From contig CAWVRH010000002.1 of assembly GCA_963932545.1 (NCBI GenBank), forward strand, positions 78,482 to 142,481: 64,000 nt of DNA, given 5' to 3'. Both the position numbers and the translations under genes were made by a program. Below are positions 34,077 to 42,968 of the stretch, one piece after another (within the stretch, counting starts at the first letter, position 1; each line of letters begins with the position of its first letter). This stretch comes from UBA8337 sp963932545. Lineage in GTDB: Bacteria > Pseudomonadota > Alphaproteobacteria > RS24. Under the pieces are notes generated by a model. That model had not been told where the DNA came from. It saw only the letters and a program-made list of their open reading frames with translations, and made no database searches.

Positions 34077-34733
34077 TTAGGCAATCGATTGGCCTGTTTT
34101 CTTCCAATCCGCCAAAAACGCGTCCAGCCCTTTGTCGGTCAGCGGATGGGCGATGAGCGAGCGCAAAACTTCTGGTGGCAGCGTTGCCACATCGGCCCCG
34201 ATAAGGGCGGCGGCGCGCATATGCTCTGGGCTGCGAACGGACGCCACAAGAATCTCGGTTTCAAGGTCAGGGTAATTGTCATAAATCTGGCGAATGTCGG
34301 CTATCAGCCCCATGCCATCGGCACCAATATCGTCGAGCCGGCCAACGAAAGGCGAAATATAGGCAGCGCCCGCTTTGGCGGCCAGCAGCGCTTGATTGGC
34401 TGAAAAACAAAGGGTGACATTCACTTTTTTGCCACGGTCAGCCAGCGTGCGGGTGGCTTTTAGCCCGTCCCAGGTCAGCGGCACTTTGATGCAAACATTC
34501 TCGGCAATGGCCAGCAGCTCGTCCGCTTCTTTCAGCATGGCGTCGGCGTCCAGCGCGGTCACTTCGGCGGAGACCGGGCCCGGCACTAAGTCGCAAATCT
34601 GCGCGATCAGCGTTTTGAAATCTTGTCCCGATTTCGCCACCAGCGATGGATTGGTGGTTACCCCGTCGACCATGCCCGTGTCGGCAAGGTCTTTAATGGC
34701 CTGTAAATCGGCGCTATCGACAAAAAACTGCAT
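34077..34733 (-). CDS. fsa: Fructose-6-phosphate aldolase/transaldolase (small type)
   Basis: A 218-residue member of the short transaldolase subfamily (FSA/TalC), which transfers dihydroxyacetone units in the pentose phosphate pathway. It starts MQFFVDSADLQAIKDL, has GVTTNPSLVAKSG, the catalytic lysine in CIKVPLTWDGLKA, and NVTLCFSANQALLA. The ATG at 34733 has GGAGAG just upstream and the CAGGAGAG string occurs twice there; the longer frame to 34841 is rejected. Whether it is a true transaldolase or an aldolase cannot be read from sequence; in alphaproteobacteria transaldolase is the usual assignment. Confidence 0.93.
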   Translation of the reverse strand: MQFFVDSADLQAIKDLADTGMVDGVTTNPSLVAKSGQDFKTLIAQICDLVPGPVSAEVTALDADAMLKEADELLAIAENVCIKVPLTWDGLKATRTLADRGKKVNVTLCFSANQALLAAKAGAAYISPFVGRLDDIGADGMGLIADIRQIYDNYPDLETEILVASVRSPEHMRAAALIGADVATLPPEVLRSLIAHPLTDKGLDAFLADWKKTGQSIA

Positions 34734-34862
34734 TTGGCTCTCCTGACTCTCCTGTTGTATGCTTTCTAAAATGCCCCACTGCCTTCCATTCCGCAAGAGG
34801 CTTCGCAAGCCGCGTCTTTTGCCCCGCTTGCCATTTCCCAACCATTGTTAGAAACTGCGCCC

Positions 34863-37046
34863 ATGCAAATTGTTTCCGTGCTGATTCCCCTTGGCCTACC
34901 CGGGCCTTACGATTACGCCGTGCCGCCTGATATGGGGGTGCGCGTTGGCGATTTCGTGCGCGTGCCTTTGGGCCCGCGCCGCGTCAATGGGGTGGTCTGG
35001 CAGGCGCCAAGAACTTTGGGAGAAGGCGATCTCGAACCGAAGAAAATAAAATCGATTGTCGAACATCTCGACGTGCCTGCGCTGTCTGAGCAGTTGCGCG
35101 AATTCGTCGATTGGGTGGCCGCCTATGTCATGTCGCCACCGGGCTCAGTGTTGCGCCAAGTAATGCGCGTGCCCACAGCTTTTGAGCCAGCCAAGCCGCT
35201 GCTGGCCTATCGCGCCTGTGCGCAACGACCCGATAAAATGACGCCTGCGCGCACCCGCGTGTTCGAAGCCTTGGCCGAGCTGCCCGAAGGCATGGGGCTG
35301 ACCAGCCCCGATTTGGCGCGCGAAGCCAAAGTCAGCGCCTCTGTTATCAAGGGGCTTTTTGAGGGCGGTTTTTTGCAGAGCTATAACCTGCCTGGTCATA
35401 AAGCTTTTGCCCAGCCCGACCCCGACCATTTGACCCGCAGTTTCTCCGGCGACCAAAAAACCGTTACGCAAGATTTAAGCGCGGCCGTGGGCGAGCGAAG
35501 TTTTACGACCCATTTGCTGGACGGCGTTACTGGCTCTGGCAAAACCGAAGTTTATTTCGAGGCTATCGCGCAGGCCCTGCGCGAAAAACGCCAAGCGCTC
35601 ATTCTGCTGCCCGAAATCTCCCTGACGACGCAGTTCTTGGAGCGTTTCGAAACGCGTTTCGGCTGCGAGCCTGCTTTATGGCACTCGGGCCTTGGGCCCA
35701 GCGAGCGGCGCCGCACATGGCGCGAAATATCCGAGGGCCGCGTGCAAGTTTTGGTTGGTGCGCGCTCGGCTTTGTTTTTGCCATGGCAAGATTTGGGCGT
35801 CATCATTGTTGATGAAGAACACGACGGCGGTTTCAAGCAAGAAGACGGGGTGATTTATAACGCCCGCGATATGTCGGTGGTGCGCGCTCGGCTCGCTTCG
35901 TGCCCCGTCATTTTGTCGTCGGCGACGCCGTCTTTGGAGAGCTATGTTAACGGGCGCGAGGGGCGTTACGAGATCCATAAATTGGCCTCGCGCCATGGCG
36001 GCGCGTCTATGCCGAAAATGCAATTGGTCGATATGCGCGCCAGCCCGCCGCCGCGCGGCGCTTGGATGGTGCCCGAAATGCTGGCCAGTGTTGGCGCTGC
36101 CTTGGAGCGCGGCGAGCAAGCCCTCTTGTTTTTAAACCGCCGTGGCTATGCGCCCCTGACTTTGTGCCGAGGCTGTGGTCATCGCTATGCTTGCCCCGAT
36201 TGCGATTCTTGGATGGTCGAACACCGCTTCCGCAAACAATTGCAGTGCCACCATTGCGGCCATCTCGAGCCTGTGCCCGATGTCTGCACGCAATGCAACG
36301 AACCCGATAAATTGGCCGCCTGTGGCCCCGGCGTCGAGCGTATCACAGAAGAAATCATCTCCCATTTTCCCGAAGCTCGCACGGTTATTTTATCCTCAGA
36401 TATGGCAGGCGGCACGCAAGCCTTGCGCGATACCATCCAACAGATTGCCAAGGGCGAGGCGGATATTATTGTCGGCACGCAAATTGTTGCCAAAGGGCAC
36501 CATTTCCCCAAGCTTAGTTTTGTCGGCGTGGTCGATGCCGACCTAGGGCTCGGCAATGGGGATTTGCGCGCGGCTGAGCGCACCTATCAATTGTTAAGCC
36601 AAGTGGCAGGCCGCTCGGGACGCTCGGCCGAGGCCGAAGGCTTTGCCATGTTGCAAACCCATATGCCCGAGCATCCGGTTTTGCAGGCTTTGGCGGCGGG
36701 CGACCGAGATGGGTTTTTCACCCGCGAAGTTTTGTCGCGCGAAATTGCCGGCATGCCGCCTTATGGCCGTTTGGCGGCGCTGATTATTTCGGCCAACGAC
36801 CCGAATGAAGCCTTGGCTTTTGTGCGAGATTTGGCGAGCAAAATGCCAATTCATGGCGATATTCGGGTGTTGGGGCCGGCGCCAGCGCCGATTGCGCGCA
36901 TCCGCAATCGATATCGCTTTCGGTTTTTGCTCAAAGGGCCCAAAAATGCCCCCATGCAGGCGTATATTGGCCAATGGCTGGGGCCCATTAAAACCCGAGG
37001 TTCTGTGCGGCTTTCCATCGATATTGACCCCTATAGCTTCTTGTAA
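34863..37046 (+). CDS. priA: Primosomal protein N' (PriA helicase)
   Basis: Restart helicase that reloads the replisome at collapsed forks. The 727-residue protein has the 3'-DNA-binding domain (LPGPYDYAVP, FVRVPLGPR), Walker A GVTGSGKTE (221-229), DEEHD as Walker B, LSSATPS, and a zinc-binding insert with paired CxxC motifs (CRGCGHRYACPDC, then CHHCGH and CTQC). Motifs V and VI (GTQIVAKGHHFP, QVAGRSGR) follow. I start at 34863 (MQIVSV). It is divergent from fsa, separated by about 130 bases. Confidence 0.97.
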   Translation: MQIVSVLIPLGLPGPYDYAVPPDMGVRVGDFVRVPLGPRRVNGVVWQAPRTLGEGDLEPKKIKSIVEHLDVPALSEQLREFVDWVAAYVMSPPGSVLRQVMRVPTAFEPAKPLLAYRACAQRPDKMTPARTRVFEALAELPEGMGLTSPDLAREAKVSASVIKGLFEGGFLQSYNLPGHKAFAQPDPDHLTRSFSGDQKTVTQDLSAAVGERSFTTHLLDGVTGSGKTEVYFEAIAQALREKRQALILLPEISLTTQFLERFETRFGCEPALWHSGLGPSERRRTWREISEGRVQVLVGARSALFLPWQDLGVIIVDEEHDGGFKQEDGVIYNARDMSVVRARLASCPVILSSATPSLESYVNGREGRYEIHKLASRHGGASMPKMQLVDMRASPPPRGAWMVPEMLASVGAALERGEQALLFLNRRGYAPLTLCRGCGHRYACPDCDSWMVEHRFRKQLQCHHCGHLEPVPDVCTQCNEPDKLAACGPGVERITEEIISHFPEARTVILSSDMAGGTQALRDTIQQIAKGEADIIVGTQIVAKGHHFPKLSFVGVVDADLGLGNGDLRAAERTYQLLSQVAGRSGRSAEAEGFAMLQTHMPEHPVLQALAAGDRDGFFTREVLSREIAGMPPYGRLAALIISANDPNEALAFVRDLASKMPIHGDIRVLGPAPAPIARIRNRYRFRFLLKGPKNAPMQAYIGQWLGPIKTRGSVRLSIDIDPYSFL

Positions 37047-37156
37047 GAGCGGCGGTTTGGGGAGCTTGTGTGGCAGGGCCGCGAAACCATGGACAAGAAG
37101 GCGCAAATGGGGTGTTGCCAGCGCTGGTCTGACGTGATATCTCATCAGCCAGATTG

Positions 37157-37181
37157 GACGGAAAGACACTTACATTCCGTC
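37157..37181 (+). other. Inverted repeat upstream of atpH
   Basis: GACGGAA at 37157-37163 and TTCCGTC at 37175-37181 form a 7-bp stem with an 11-base loop in the 215-base priA-atpH gap. An AT-rich stretch follows. It could be a weak priA terminator or an operator of the atp operon; nothing else in the gap is recognisable. Confidence 0.4.
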
Positions 37182-37261
37182 ATAAATCGCTATTTTGAAT
37201 TTGTTTTTCGCGTTTGGTTTTACGTGTCCTAAACCACCGCTAACATGAATGGGATAATCTG

Positions 37262-37825
37262 TTGTCTGCTGACGAAAGTGTAATTGGGGGTTTGGCCGGG
37301 CGTTACGCCGTAGCGCTATTCGAATTGACCCAAGAACTACCCGCCGCGCAAGCCAAAGTTGTGGCTGGCGACGTAGCGGCGTTGAAAGCTTTAATTCAAG
37401 ACAATGAGAGCCTACAAAAACTGATTAAAAGCCCCGTCATTAGCGCCGCCGAACAGGCCGCCGCGCTGGCCGCCGTGCTCGATAAAGCTGGCGCCCATGA
37501 CCTGCTGAAAAACTTTGCGTCGCTTGTGGTTTCCAAACGCCGCGCTTTTGCGCTGGTCGATATGGCAAGCCAATTTAACGCGCTGTCTGCGCTATCTCGT
37601 GATGAGATTACAGCTTATGTGACGGCCGCCCGCGATTTGACCGCGGCACAAATTAAATCGCTGAAAAGCGAACTCAATAAGGCTTCGGGCAAAACCGTTA
37701 TTATCGAAGCTGAAACCGATGCGGCTCTTCTGGGTGGCATGGTTGTTAAAATTGGCAGTCGTATGATTGACGGCTCGCTGCGAACTAAATTGAATTCTCT
37801 AAAAACGGCTCTCAGCGAAGGCTGA
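37262..37825 (+). CDS. atpH: ATP synthase subunit delta
   Basis: Peripheral-stalk subunit linking the F1 head to subunit b. The 187 residues have the N-terminal helical domain beginning GLAGRYAVALFELTQE and the conserved C-terminal GGMVVKIGSRMIDGSLRTKL. No ATG or GTG lies in frame near the conserved start, so translation begins at TTG 37262, with GGGA 8 bases upstream. A 12-codon ORF starting with ATG at 37245 overlaps this start in another frame. First gene of atpHAGDC; as in other alphaproteobacteria the F0 genes lie elsewhere. Confidence 0.94.
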   Translation: MSADESVIGGLAGRYAVALFELTQELPAAQAKVVAGDVAALKALIQDNESLQKLIKSPVISAAEQAAALAAVLDKAGAHDLLKNFASLVVSKRRAFALVDMASQFNALSALSRDEITAYVTAARDLTAAQIKSLKSELNKASGKTVIIEAETDAALLGGMVVKIGSRMIDGSLRTKLNSLKTALSEG

Positions 37826-37851
37826 GCAGCTCCTTAAAGTGAGGCACACTG

Positions 37852-39381
37852 ATGGACATTAAAGCGTCGGAAATTTCTTCCATCCTAAAAGAGCAAATCA
37901 AAGGCTTTGACCAAAAATCGGAGGTCTCCGAGATTGGTCAAGTTCTCTCCGTCGGGGATGGTATTGCGCGTATTTACGGCCTAGACAATGTTCAGGCTGG
38001 TGAAATGGTGGAATTCCCAGGCGGCGTTCGCGGTATGGCGCTTAATCTTGAAGAAGATAACGTCGGCGCCGTAATTTTTGGCTCGGACCGGAACATTCGC
38101 GAAGGTGACACTGTAAAACGGACCGGCGATATTGTGTCTGTGCCGGTTGGTAAAGGCTTGTTGGGCCGCGTCGTTGATGCGCTCGGTAATCCGCTAGACG
38201 GCAAAGGCCCGATTGAAGCTGAAGCGCACATGAAAGTGGACGTGAAGGCGCCGGGCATTATCCCGCGTAAATCGGTACATGAGCCAATGCAAACCGGCCT
38301 GAAGGCTGTGGATGCGCTTATTCCTGTCGGTCGTGGCCAGCGCGAGCTGATCATTGGTGACCGCCAAACAGGTAAGACAGCAATTGCGATTGATGCGATT
38401 TTGAACCAAAAAGCAGCCAATGAAGGCGATGACGAAAACGCGAAACTTTATTGCGTTTACGTGGCAATTGGCCAGAAGCGTTCGACTGTGGCGCAGATTG
38501 TGAAAACGCTGGAAGAAAACGATGCGATGAAATATTCCATCGTTGTGGCCGCGACCGCTTCGGAAGCCGCGCCCATGCAGTTCTTGGCACCTTTTGCAGG
38601 TTGCACCATGGCGGAATATTTCCGCGACAATGGCATGCATGCCCTCATTACTTATGATGATCTGTCGAAACAGGCTGTGGCCTATCGTCAAATGTCACTC
38701 TTGCTGCGCCGTCCACCGGGCCGCGAAGCGTATCCGGGTGATGTGTTCTTCTTGCACTCTCGTTTGCTCGAGCGCGCTGCGAAATTGAATGAAGATTCCG
38801 GCAGCGGTTCGATGACGGCTCTGCCAATCATTGAAACGCAAGCCAATGACGTATCCGCATATATCCCGACCAATGTCATCTCGATTACCGATGGTCAGAT
38901 CTTCCTAGAAACGGACTTGTTTTATCAAGGCATTCGTCCTGCGGTGAACGTAGGTCTGTCGGTGTCTCGTGTGGGCTCTTCGGCGCAAATTAAAGCGATG
39001 AAGCAGGTTGCGGGTAAAATTAAGGGTGAGCTGGCGCAATATCGCGAAATGGCTGCCTTTGCTCAGTTTGGTTCCGATTTGGATGCCTCGACCCAGCAAT
39101 TGTTGCGCCGTGGCGAACGCCTCACCGAGTTGTTGAAACAATCGCAATTCTCGCCCCTGAAAGTGGAAGAGCAAGTTGTGGTTATTTACGCCGGTGTTAA
39201 CGGCTATCTCGATGCGATTGAAACTTCGCAAGTTGGCGCTTTTGAAAGCGGTCTTCTGGAATTGGTCCACAATAGTCATAGCGCTATCTTGGACAGTGTT
39301 CGCGCCGAGAAAGCCTTGTCGGACACAACCGAAGCGGCCTTGAAAAAAGTCGTCGACGAATATGCTGCGAGTTTCGCGTAA
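37852..39381 (+). CDS. atpA: ATP synthase subunit alpha
   Basis: Non-catalytic nucleotide-binding subunit of F1. The 509-residue length is standard. P-loop GDRQTGKT lies at 169-176, with the preceding DALIPVGRGQRELI; PAVNVGLSVSRVGSSAQ carries the conserved arginine that reaches into the catalytic site. The N-terminal DIKASEISSILKEQI binds delta. It follows atpH by 26 bases and precedes atpG by 24. Confidence 0.99.
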   Translation: MDIKASEISSILKEQIKGFDQKSEVSEIGQVLSVGDGIARIYGLDNVQAGEMVEFPGGVRGMALNLEEDNVGAVIFGSDRNIREGDTVKRTGDIVSVPVGKGLLGRVVDALGNPLDGKGPIEAEAHMKVDVKAPGIIPRKSVHEPMQTGLKAVDALIPVGRGQRELIIGDRQTGKTAIAIDAILNQKAANEGDDENAKLYCVYVAIGQKRSTVAQIVKTLEENDAMKYSIVVAATASEAAPMQFLAPFAGCTMAEYFRDNGMHALITYDDLSKQAVAYRQMSLLLRRPPGREAYPGDVFFLHSRLLERAAKLNEDSGSGSMTALPIIETQANDVSAYIPTNVISITDGQIFLETDLFYQGIRPAVNVGLSVSRVGSSAQIKAMKQVAGKIKGELAQYREMAAFAQFGSDLDASTQQLLRRGERLTELLKQSQFSPLKVEEQVVVIYAGVNGYLDAIETSQVGAFESGLLELVHNSHSAILDSVRAEKALSDTTEAALKKVVDEYAASFA

Positions 39382-39405
39382 ACCTTGGATTAAGAGGGCC
39401 GATAC

Positions 39406-40296
39406 ATGGCATCTTTGAAAGAGCTTCGTAACCGAATTGCAAGCGTGCAAGCCACGCAGAAGATTACGCGCGCCATGCAAATGGTGGCGGCATCTAAATT
39501 GCGTCGGGCTCAAGAAGCTGCCGAAGCCGCCCGCCCCTATGCCGATCGCATGGGCGCTGTGTTGGCTAATTTGGCAGCTGGCATTACCGATACTACCAGC
39601 GCACCGCGCCTTTTGGCCGGAACGGGCAACGATCAACGCCATTTGCTAATCGTTGCAACAGCAGAACGTGGCCTTTGTGGTGGTTTTAATTCCTCCATTT
39701 CGCGCCTCGCTCGTGCCGATGCCAACCGCCTTATGGCTGAGGGCAAGCAAGTGCAAATCTTATGCGTCGGTCGTAAAGGCCATGACGCTTTGAAGCGCAC
39801 GTTCGAAAAACAATTGCTGCAGCCGATTACCTATCAGGGCATGAAAAGCGTTGGCTTTGAACAAGCCCATCAGGCAGGGGAGCAAGTTCTGGCCGATTTT
39901 GCTGCCGATAAGTTCGATATTTGTACTTTGTATTTCTCGCGGTATGTCAATGTCATCACCCAAATTCCAACAGGCTTGCAAATCATTCCAGCCAGCATTG
40001 AAACTTCTGAAGCCGATGATGTGGCGGATGCCTTGCAAGGTGCGGCTTATGATTATGAGCCAGAAGAAAACGATATTCTGGATGCGCTTTTGCCGCGCAA
40101 TATAACGGTTCAGATTTTGCGCGCGCTGCTTGAAAATGCTGCCAGTGAACAAGGCGCTCGGATGAGCGCGATGGACAATGCGACCCGCAATGCTGGCGAG
40201 ATGATTGATAGTCTCAGCATTACGTATAACCGGTCACGTCAGGCCCAAATTACCAAAGAACTTATTGAAATTATTTCCGGCGCGGAAGCGCTTTAA
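39406..40296 (+). CDS. atpG: ATP synthase subunit gamma
   Basis: Central rotor shaft of F1. The 296-residue protein shows the coiled-coil termini: MASLKELRNRIASVQATQKITRAMQMVAA at the start and MDNATRNAGEMIDSLSITYNRSRQAQITKELIEI at the end, with the globular ERGLCGGFNSS block between. Normal for the family; lies between atpA and atpD. Confidence 0.98.
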   Translation: MASLKELRNRIASVQATQKITRAMQMVAASKLRRAQEAAEAARPYADRMGAVLANLAAGITDTTSAPRLLAGTGNDQRHLLIVATAERGLCGGFNSSISRLARADANRLMAEGKQVQILCVGRKGHDALKRTFEKQLLQPITYQGMKSVGFEQAHQAGEQVLADFAADKFDICTLYFSRYVNVITQIPTGLQIIPASIETSEADDVADALQGAAYDYEPEENDILDALLPRNITVQILRALLENAASEQGARMSAMDNATRNAGEMIDSLSITYNRSRQAQITKELIEIISGAEAL

Positions 40297-40349
40297 AGAC
40301 GTCGGCGCCAAAAGCGCTATCGAAATAGAAAGAGCATGAGGACAAAATT

Positions 40350-41768
40350 ATGGCTTCAACAGGTAAAATCAGCCAAGTAATTGGCGCCGTGGTGGACGTA
40401 CAATTTGATGGCGAATTGCCGCAAATTCTAAACGCGCTGGAAACCGATAACAACGGCAACCGCTTGGTTTTGGAAGTCGCACAGCATTTGGGCGAGCGCA
40501 CCGTTCGCACCATCGCGATGGACAGCACGGAAGGTTGTGTGCGCGGCCAAGTCGTCACCGACACAGGCACCGCGATTACGGTTCCCGTGGGCGTAGCGAC
40601 TTTGGGACGTATCATCAATGTTATCGGCGAGCCGGTAGATGAAGCTGGCCCAGTAGATGCAACCGAAACTCGTGGCATTCACCAAGAAGCGCCTGCGTTT
40701 GTGGAGCAGTCGACCGAAAGTGAATTGCTGGTAACTGGCATTAAAGTGGTTGACCTTCTGGCCCCTTACGCGAAGGGCGGTAAAATTGGCCTCTTCGGTG
40801 GTGCGGGCGTGGGCAAGACCGTTTTGATTATGGAATTGATTAACAACGTCGCGAAAGCGCACGGTGGCTACTCGGTATTTGCCGGTGTTGGCGAGCGTAC
40901 CCGCGAAGGTAATGACCTTTACTGGGAAATGATTGAAAGTGGCGTGAACGTCGAAAAAGGCGGGGCTGGTTCCAAATGTGCGCTGGTTTATGGCCAAATG
41001 AATGAGCCTCCCGGAGCGCGTGCGCGTGTGGCTTTGACCGGTCTGACGGTTGCGGAAAACTTCCGCGATGAAGGCCAAGACGTGTTGTTCTTCGTCGATA
41101 ATATTTTCCGCTTTACGCAAGCGGGTTCGGAAGTGTCGGCTCTCTTGGGTCGTATTCCTTCCGCTGTGGGCTATCAGCCAACTCTGGCGACGGACATGGG
41201 TCAGTTGCAAGAGCGCATTACCACAACCAACAAAGGCTCGATTACGTCGGTGCAAGCGATTTACGTGCCTGCCGATGATTTGACCGATCCGGCGCCTGCC
41301 GCCTCGTTTGCTCACTTGGATGCAACGACGGTTCTGTCGCGTGCGATCTCGGAAAAAGGCATTTACCCTGCCGTGGATCCGCTCGATTCAACCAGCCGTA
41401 TTCTAGAGCCTCGCGTTGTTGGCGATGAGCACTATGGGGTGGCTCGTGAAGTGCAAGAAATTCTGCAACGTTACAAATCTTTGCAAGATATTATTGCTAT
41501 TCTGGGTATGGATGAGTTGTCGGAAGAAGATAAGCTGGTCGTGAACCGCGCGCGTAAAATTGAGCGTTTCTTGTCTCAGCCGTTCCACGTGGCCGAAATT
41601 TTCACTGGCTCGCCCGGCATTCTGGTCGATTTGGCCGATACCATTAAAGGCTTTAAAGGTCTGTGCGCTGGCGATTATGACCACCTGCCAGAAGCTGCCT
41701 TCTACATGGTTGGCACCATCGAAGATGCGATTGCTAAAGCGGAAGCCATGGCAGCGGAAGCCGCTTAA
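40350..41768 (+). CDS. atpD: ATP synthase subunit beta
   Basis: Catalytic subunit of F1. The 472 residues contain the P-loop GGAGVGKT (150-157), the catalytic glutamate in GERTREGNDLY, the ALTGLTVAEYF-like segment (here LTVAENFRDE), and the DELSEEDK (DELSEED) sequence that contacts gamma and epsilon. A tandem duplication of the ribosome-binding region lies between its stop and atpC. Confidence 0.99.
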   Translation: MASTGKISQVIGAVVDVQFDGELPQILNALETDNNGNRLVLEVAQHLGERTVRTIAMDSTEGCVRGQVVTDTGTAITVPVGVATLGRIINVIGEPVDEAGPVDATETRGIHQEAPAFVEQSTESELLVTGIKVVDLLAPYAKGGKIGLFGGAGVGKTVLIMELINNVAKAHGGYSVFAGVGERTREGNDLYWEMIESGVNVEKGGAGSKCALVYGQMNEPPGARARVALTGLTVAENFRDEGQDVLFFVDNIFRFTQAGSEVSALLGRIPSAVGYQPTLATDMGQLQERITTTNKGSITSVQAIYVPADDLTDPAPAASFAHLDATTVLSRAISEKGIYPAVDPLDSTSRILEPRVVGDEHYGVAREVQEILQRYKSLQDIIAILGMDELSEEDKLVVNRARKIERFLSQPFHVAEIFTGSPGILVDLADTIKGFKGLCAGDYDHLPEAAFYMVGTIEDAIAKAEAMAAEAA

Positions 41769-41772
41769 AGGT

Positions 41773-41805
41773 TTCGAGTTAGGATAGACTTCGAGTTAGG
41801 ATAGA
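41773..41805 (+). repeat. Tandem duplication of the atpC ribosome-binding region
   Basis: The 16-mer ttcgagttaggataga occurs at 41773-41788 and again at 41790-41805, one base apart. Each copy carries AGGA; the second lies 6 bases before the atpC ATG and is the likely ribosome-binding site. The gap holds essentially nothing else. Confidence 0.9.
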
Positions 41806-41807
41806 AA

Positions 41808-42068
41808 ATGGCCGATAAGCTACAATTTGATCTGGTAAGCCCTGAAAAGCTGGTGTTTTCGGCAGAAGTCGACGGCGTACAAATTCCAGGTGCGGAAGGT
41901 GACTTCGGCGTTTTGCCAAACCACAGCCCCGTTATGGCCATGATTCGTGCCGGAACTCTGGTCATCGAAAACGATGGCAAGACGCACGAATATATGCTGG
42001 ATGGCGGCTTTGTCGACGTGACCCCGCAAGGTGTTACCGTCTTGGCAGAAACCATCCAAGAGGCCTAG
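41808..42068 (+). CDS. atpC: ATP synthase subunit epsilon, beta-sandwich domain only
   Basis: Rotor subunit between gamma and the c-ring. The product has only 86 residues against about 130-140 in most bacteria. The N-terminal beta-sandwich is intact (QFDLVSPEKLVFSAEVDGVQIPGAEGDFGVLPNHSP, then GGFVDVTPQGVTVLAE), but the protein stops just after it, so the two-helix C-terminal domain that inhibits ATP hydrolysis is absent. The next bases form a terminator, so this is not a frameshift hiding a tail. The protein can still couple gamma to the c-ring. Confidence 0.95.
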   Translation: MADKLQFDLVSPEKLVFSAEVDGVQIPGAEGDFGVLPNHSPVMAMIRAGTLVIENDGKTHEYMLDGGFVDVTPQGVTVLAETIQEA

Positions 42069-42093
42069 CTCTTCGACAAATCAATTTAAAAAC

Positions 42094-42124
42094 GGCGCCC
42101 TTCGTTCGAAGCGGCGCCTTTTTT
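42094..42124. terminator. Bidirectional terminator between atpC and purU
   Basis: A stem of ggcgcc (42094-42099) with ggcgcc (42113-42118), extended by CTTCG/CGAAG across one bulged base, followed by TTTTTT on the plus strand. On the minus strand the hairpin is followed by GTTTTTAAATTG. It ends the atp operon and probably also the long leftward operon. Confidence 0.88.
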
Positions 42125-42128
42125 GTAT

Positions 42129-42968
42129 CTACTCGAAGACCACGGTTTTATTGCCGTTTAAAAACACCCGCCGCTCGGTGAGCAAGCGCACGGCGCGTGC
42201 CAAAGTGCGCCGCTCGGTATCGCGCCCCACATCAATGAAGCTCGCCACATCCATATCATGGCGCACGGGCTCGACGCCTTGCGTAATAATCGGGCCCTCA
42301 TCCAAATCTGCGGTCACAAAATGTGCCGTGGCCCCGATGATTTTTACGCCGCGTTTATGCGCCTGACTATAAGGCTCGGCCCCTTTAAAGCTTGGCAGGA
42401 AACTGTGGTGAATATTGATGATGCGACCACTATGGCGGGCCACAAATTCGGGCGTCAGCACTTGCATATAGCGTGCGAGAATTACCATGTCGATTCTCTC
42501 ACTGGCTATAAGCGCATCCAATTTGGTTTCATTGTCTTGCTTGGCATCGCGCCCGCCCAGCGTGTGATAGGCCAGCCCCGCGTCTTGCGCCCAATGGCGA
42601 CCGGTTTCGTGGTTGGAAGCAATTCCTGCGATTTCCATTTTCAAACTGCCGACTTGTTGGCGATAAATCAGATCTATCAAGCAATGATCGAATTTGGACA
42701 GCAAAATGAGAACGCGCGGGCGGGCCGCAGCATCATCGACTTGCAAGGTCATATCGAAGCGAGACGCCGTGTCGGCCAATAGGTCTTGCGCGCGCTCGCA
42801 GGTGGTATCGCCCTCAAAGCCAATGCGCATAAAATATTGTCCCGTTTCGGGTGCGCTATACTGTTGGCTGTCGACGATGTTAAACGTCTGCTCAGCCAAC
42901 TGTTGCGTAATGGCGGCCACAATCCCCGGTCGGTCGGGGCACGATAGGGTCAATATAAAAGACTTCAT
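42129..42968 (-). CDS. purU: Formyltetrahydrofolate deformylase
   Basis: Hydrolyses 10-formyl-THF to THF and formate, balancing the one-carbon pool. The 279 residues have an N-terminal ACT domain (FILTLSCPDRPGIVAAITQQL) and a C-terminal formyl-hydrolase domain with the catalytic triad region IINIHHSFLPSFKGAEPY, GATAHFVTADLDEGPII. It is the last gene of the leftward operon, abutting the 2-oxoglutarate oxygenase gene with no gap, and ends at the bidirectional terminator. Confidence 0.95.
   Translation of the reverse strand: MKSFILTLSCPDRPGIVAAITQQLAEQTFNIVDSQQYSAPETGQYFMRIGFEGDTTCERAQDLLADTASRFDMTLQVDDAAARPRVLILLSKFDHCLIDLIYRQQVGSLKMEIAGIASNHETGRHWAQDAGLAYHTLGGRDAKQDNETKLDALIASERIDMVILARYMQVLTPEFVARHSGRIINIHHSFLPSFKGAEPYSQAHKRGVKIIGATAHFVTADLDEGPIITQGVEPVRHDMDVASFIDVGRDTERRTLARAVRLLTERRVFLNGNKTVVFE

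Noticed and set aside
38905..39642. 245-codon frame antisense to atpA/atpG
   Set aside because: Shadow of two highly conserved genes; no domain visible.
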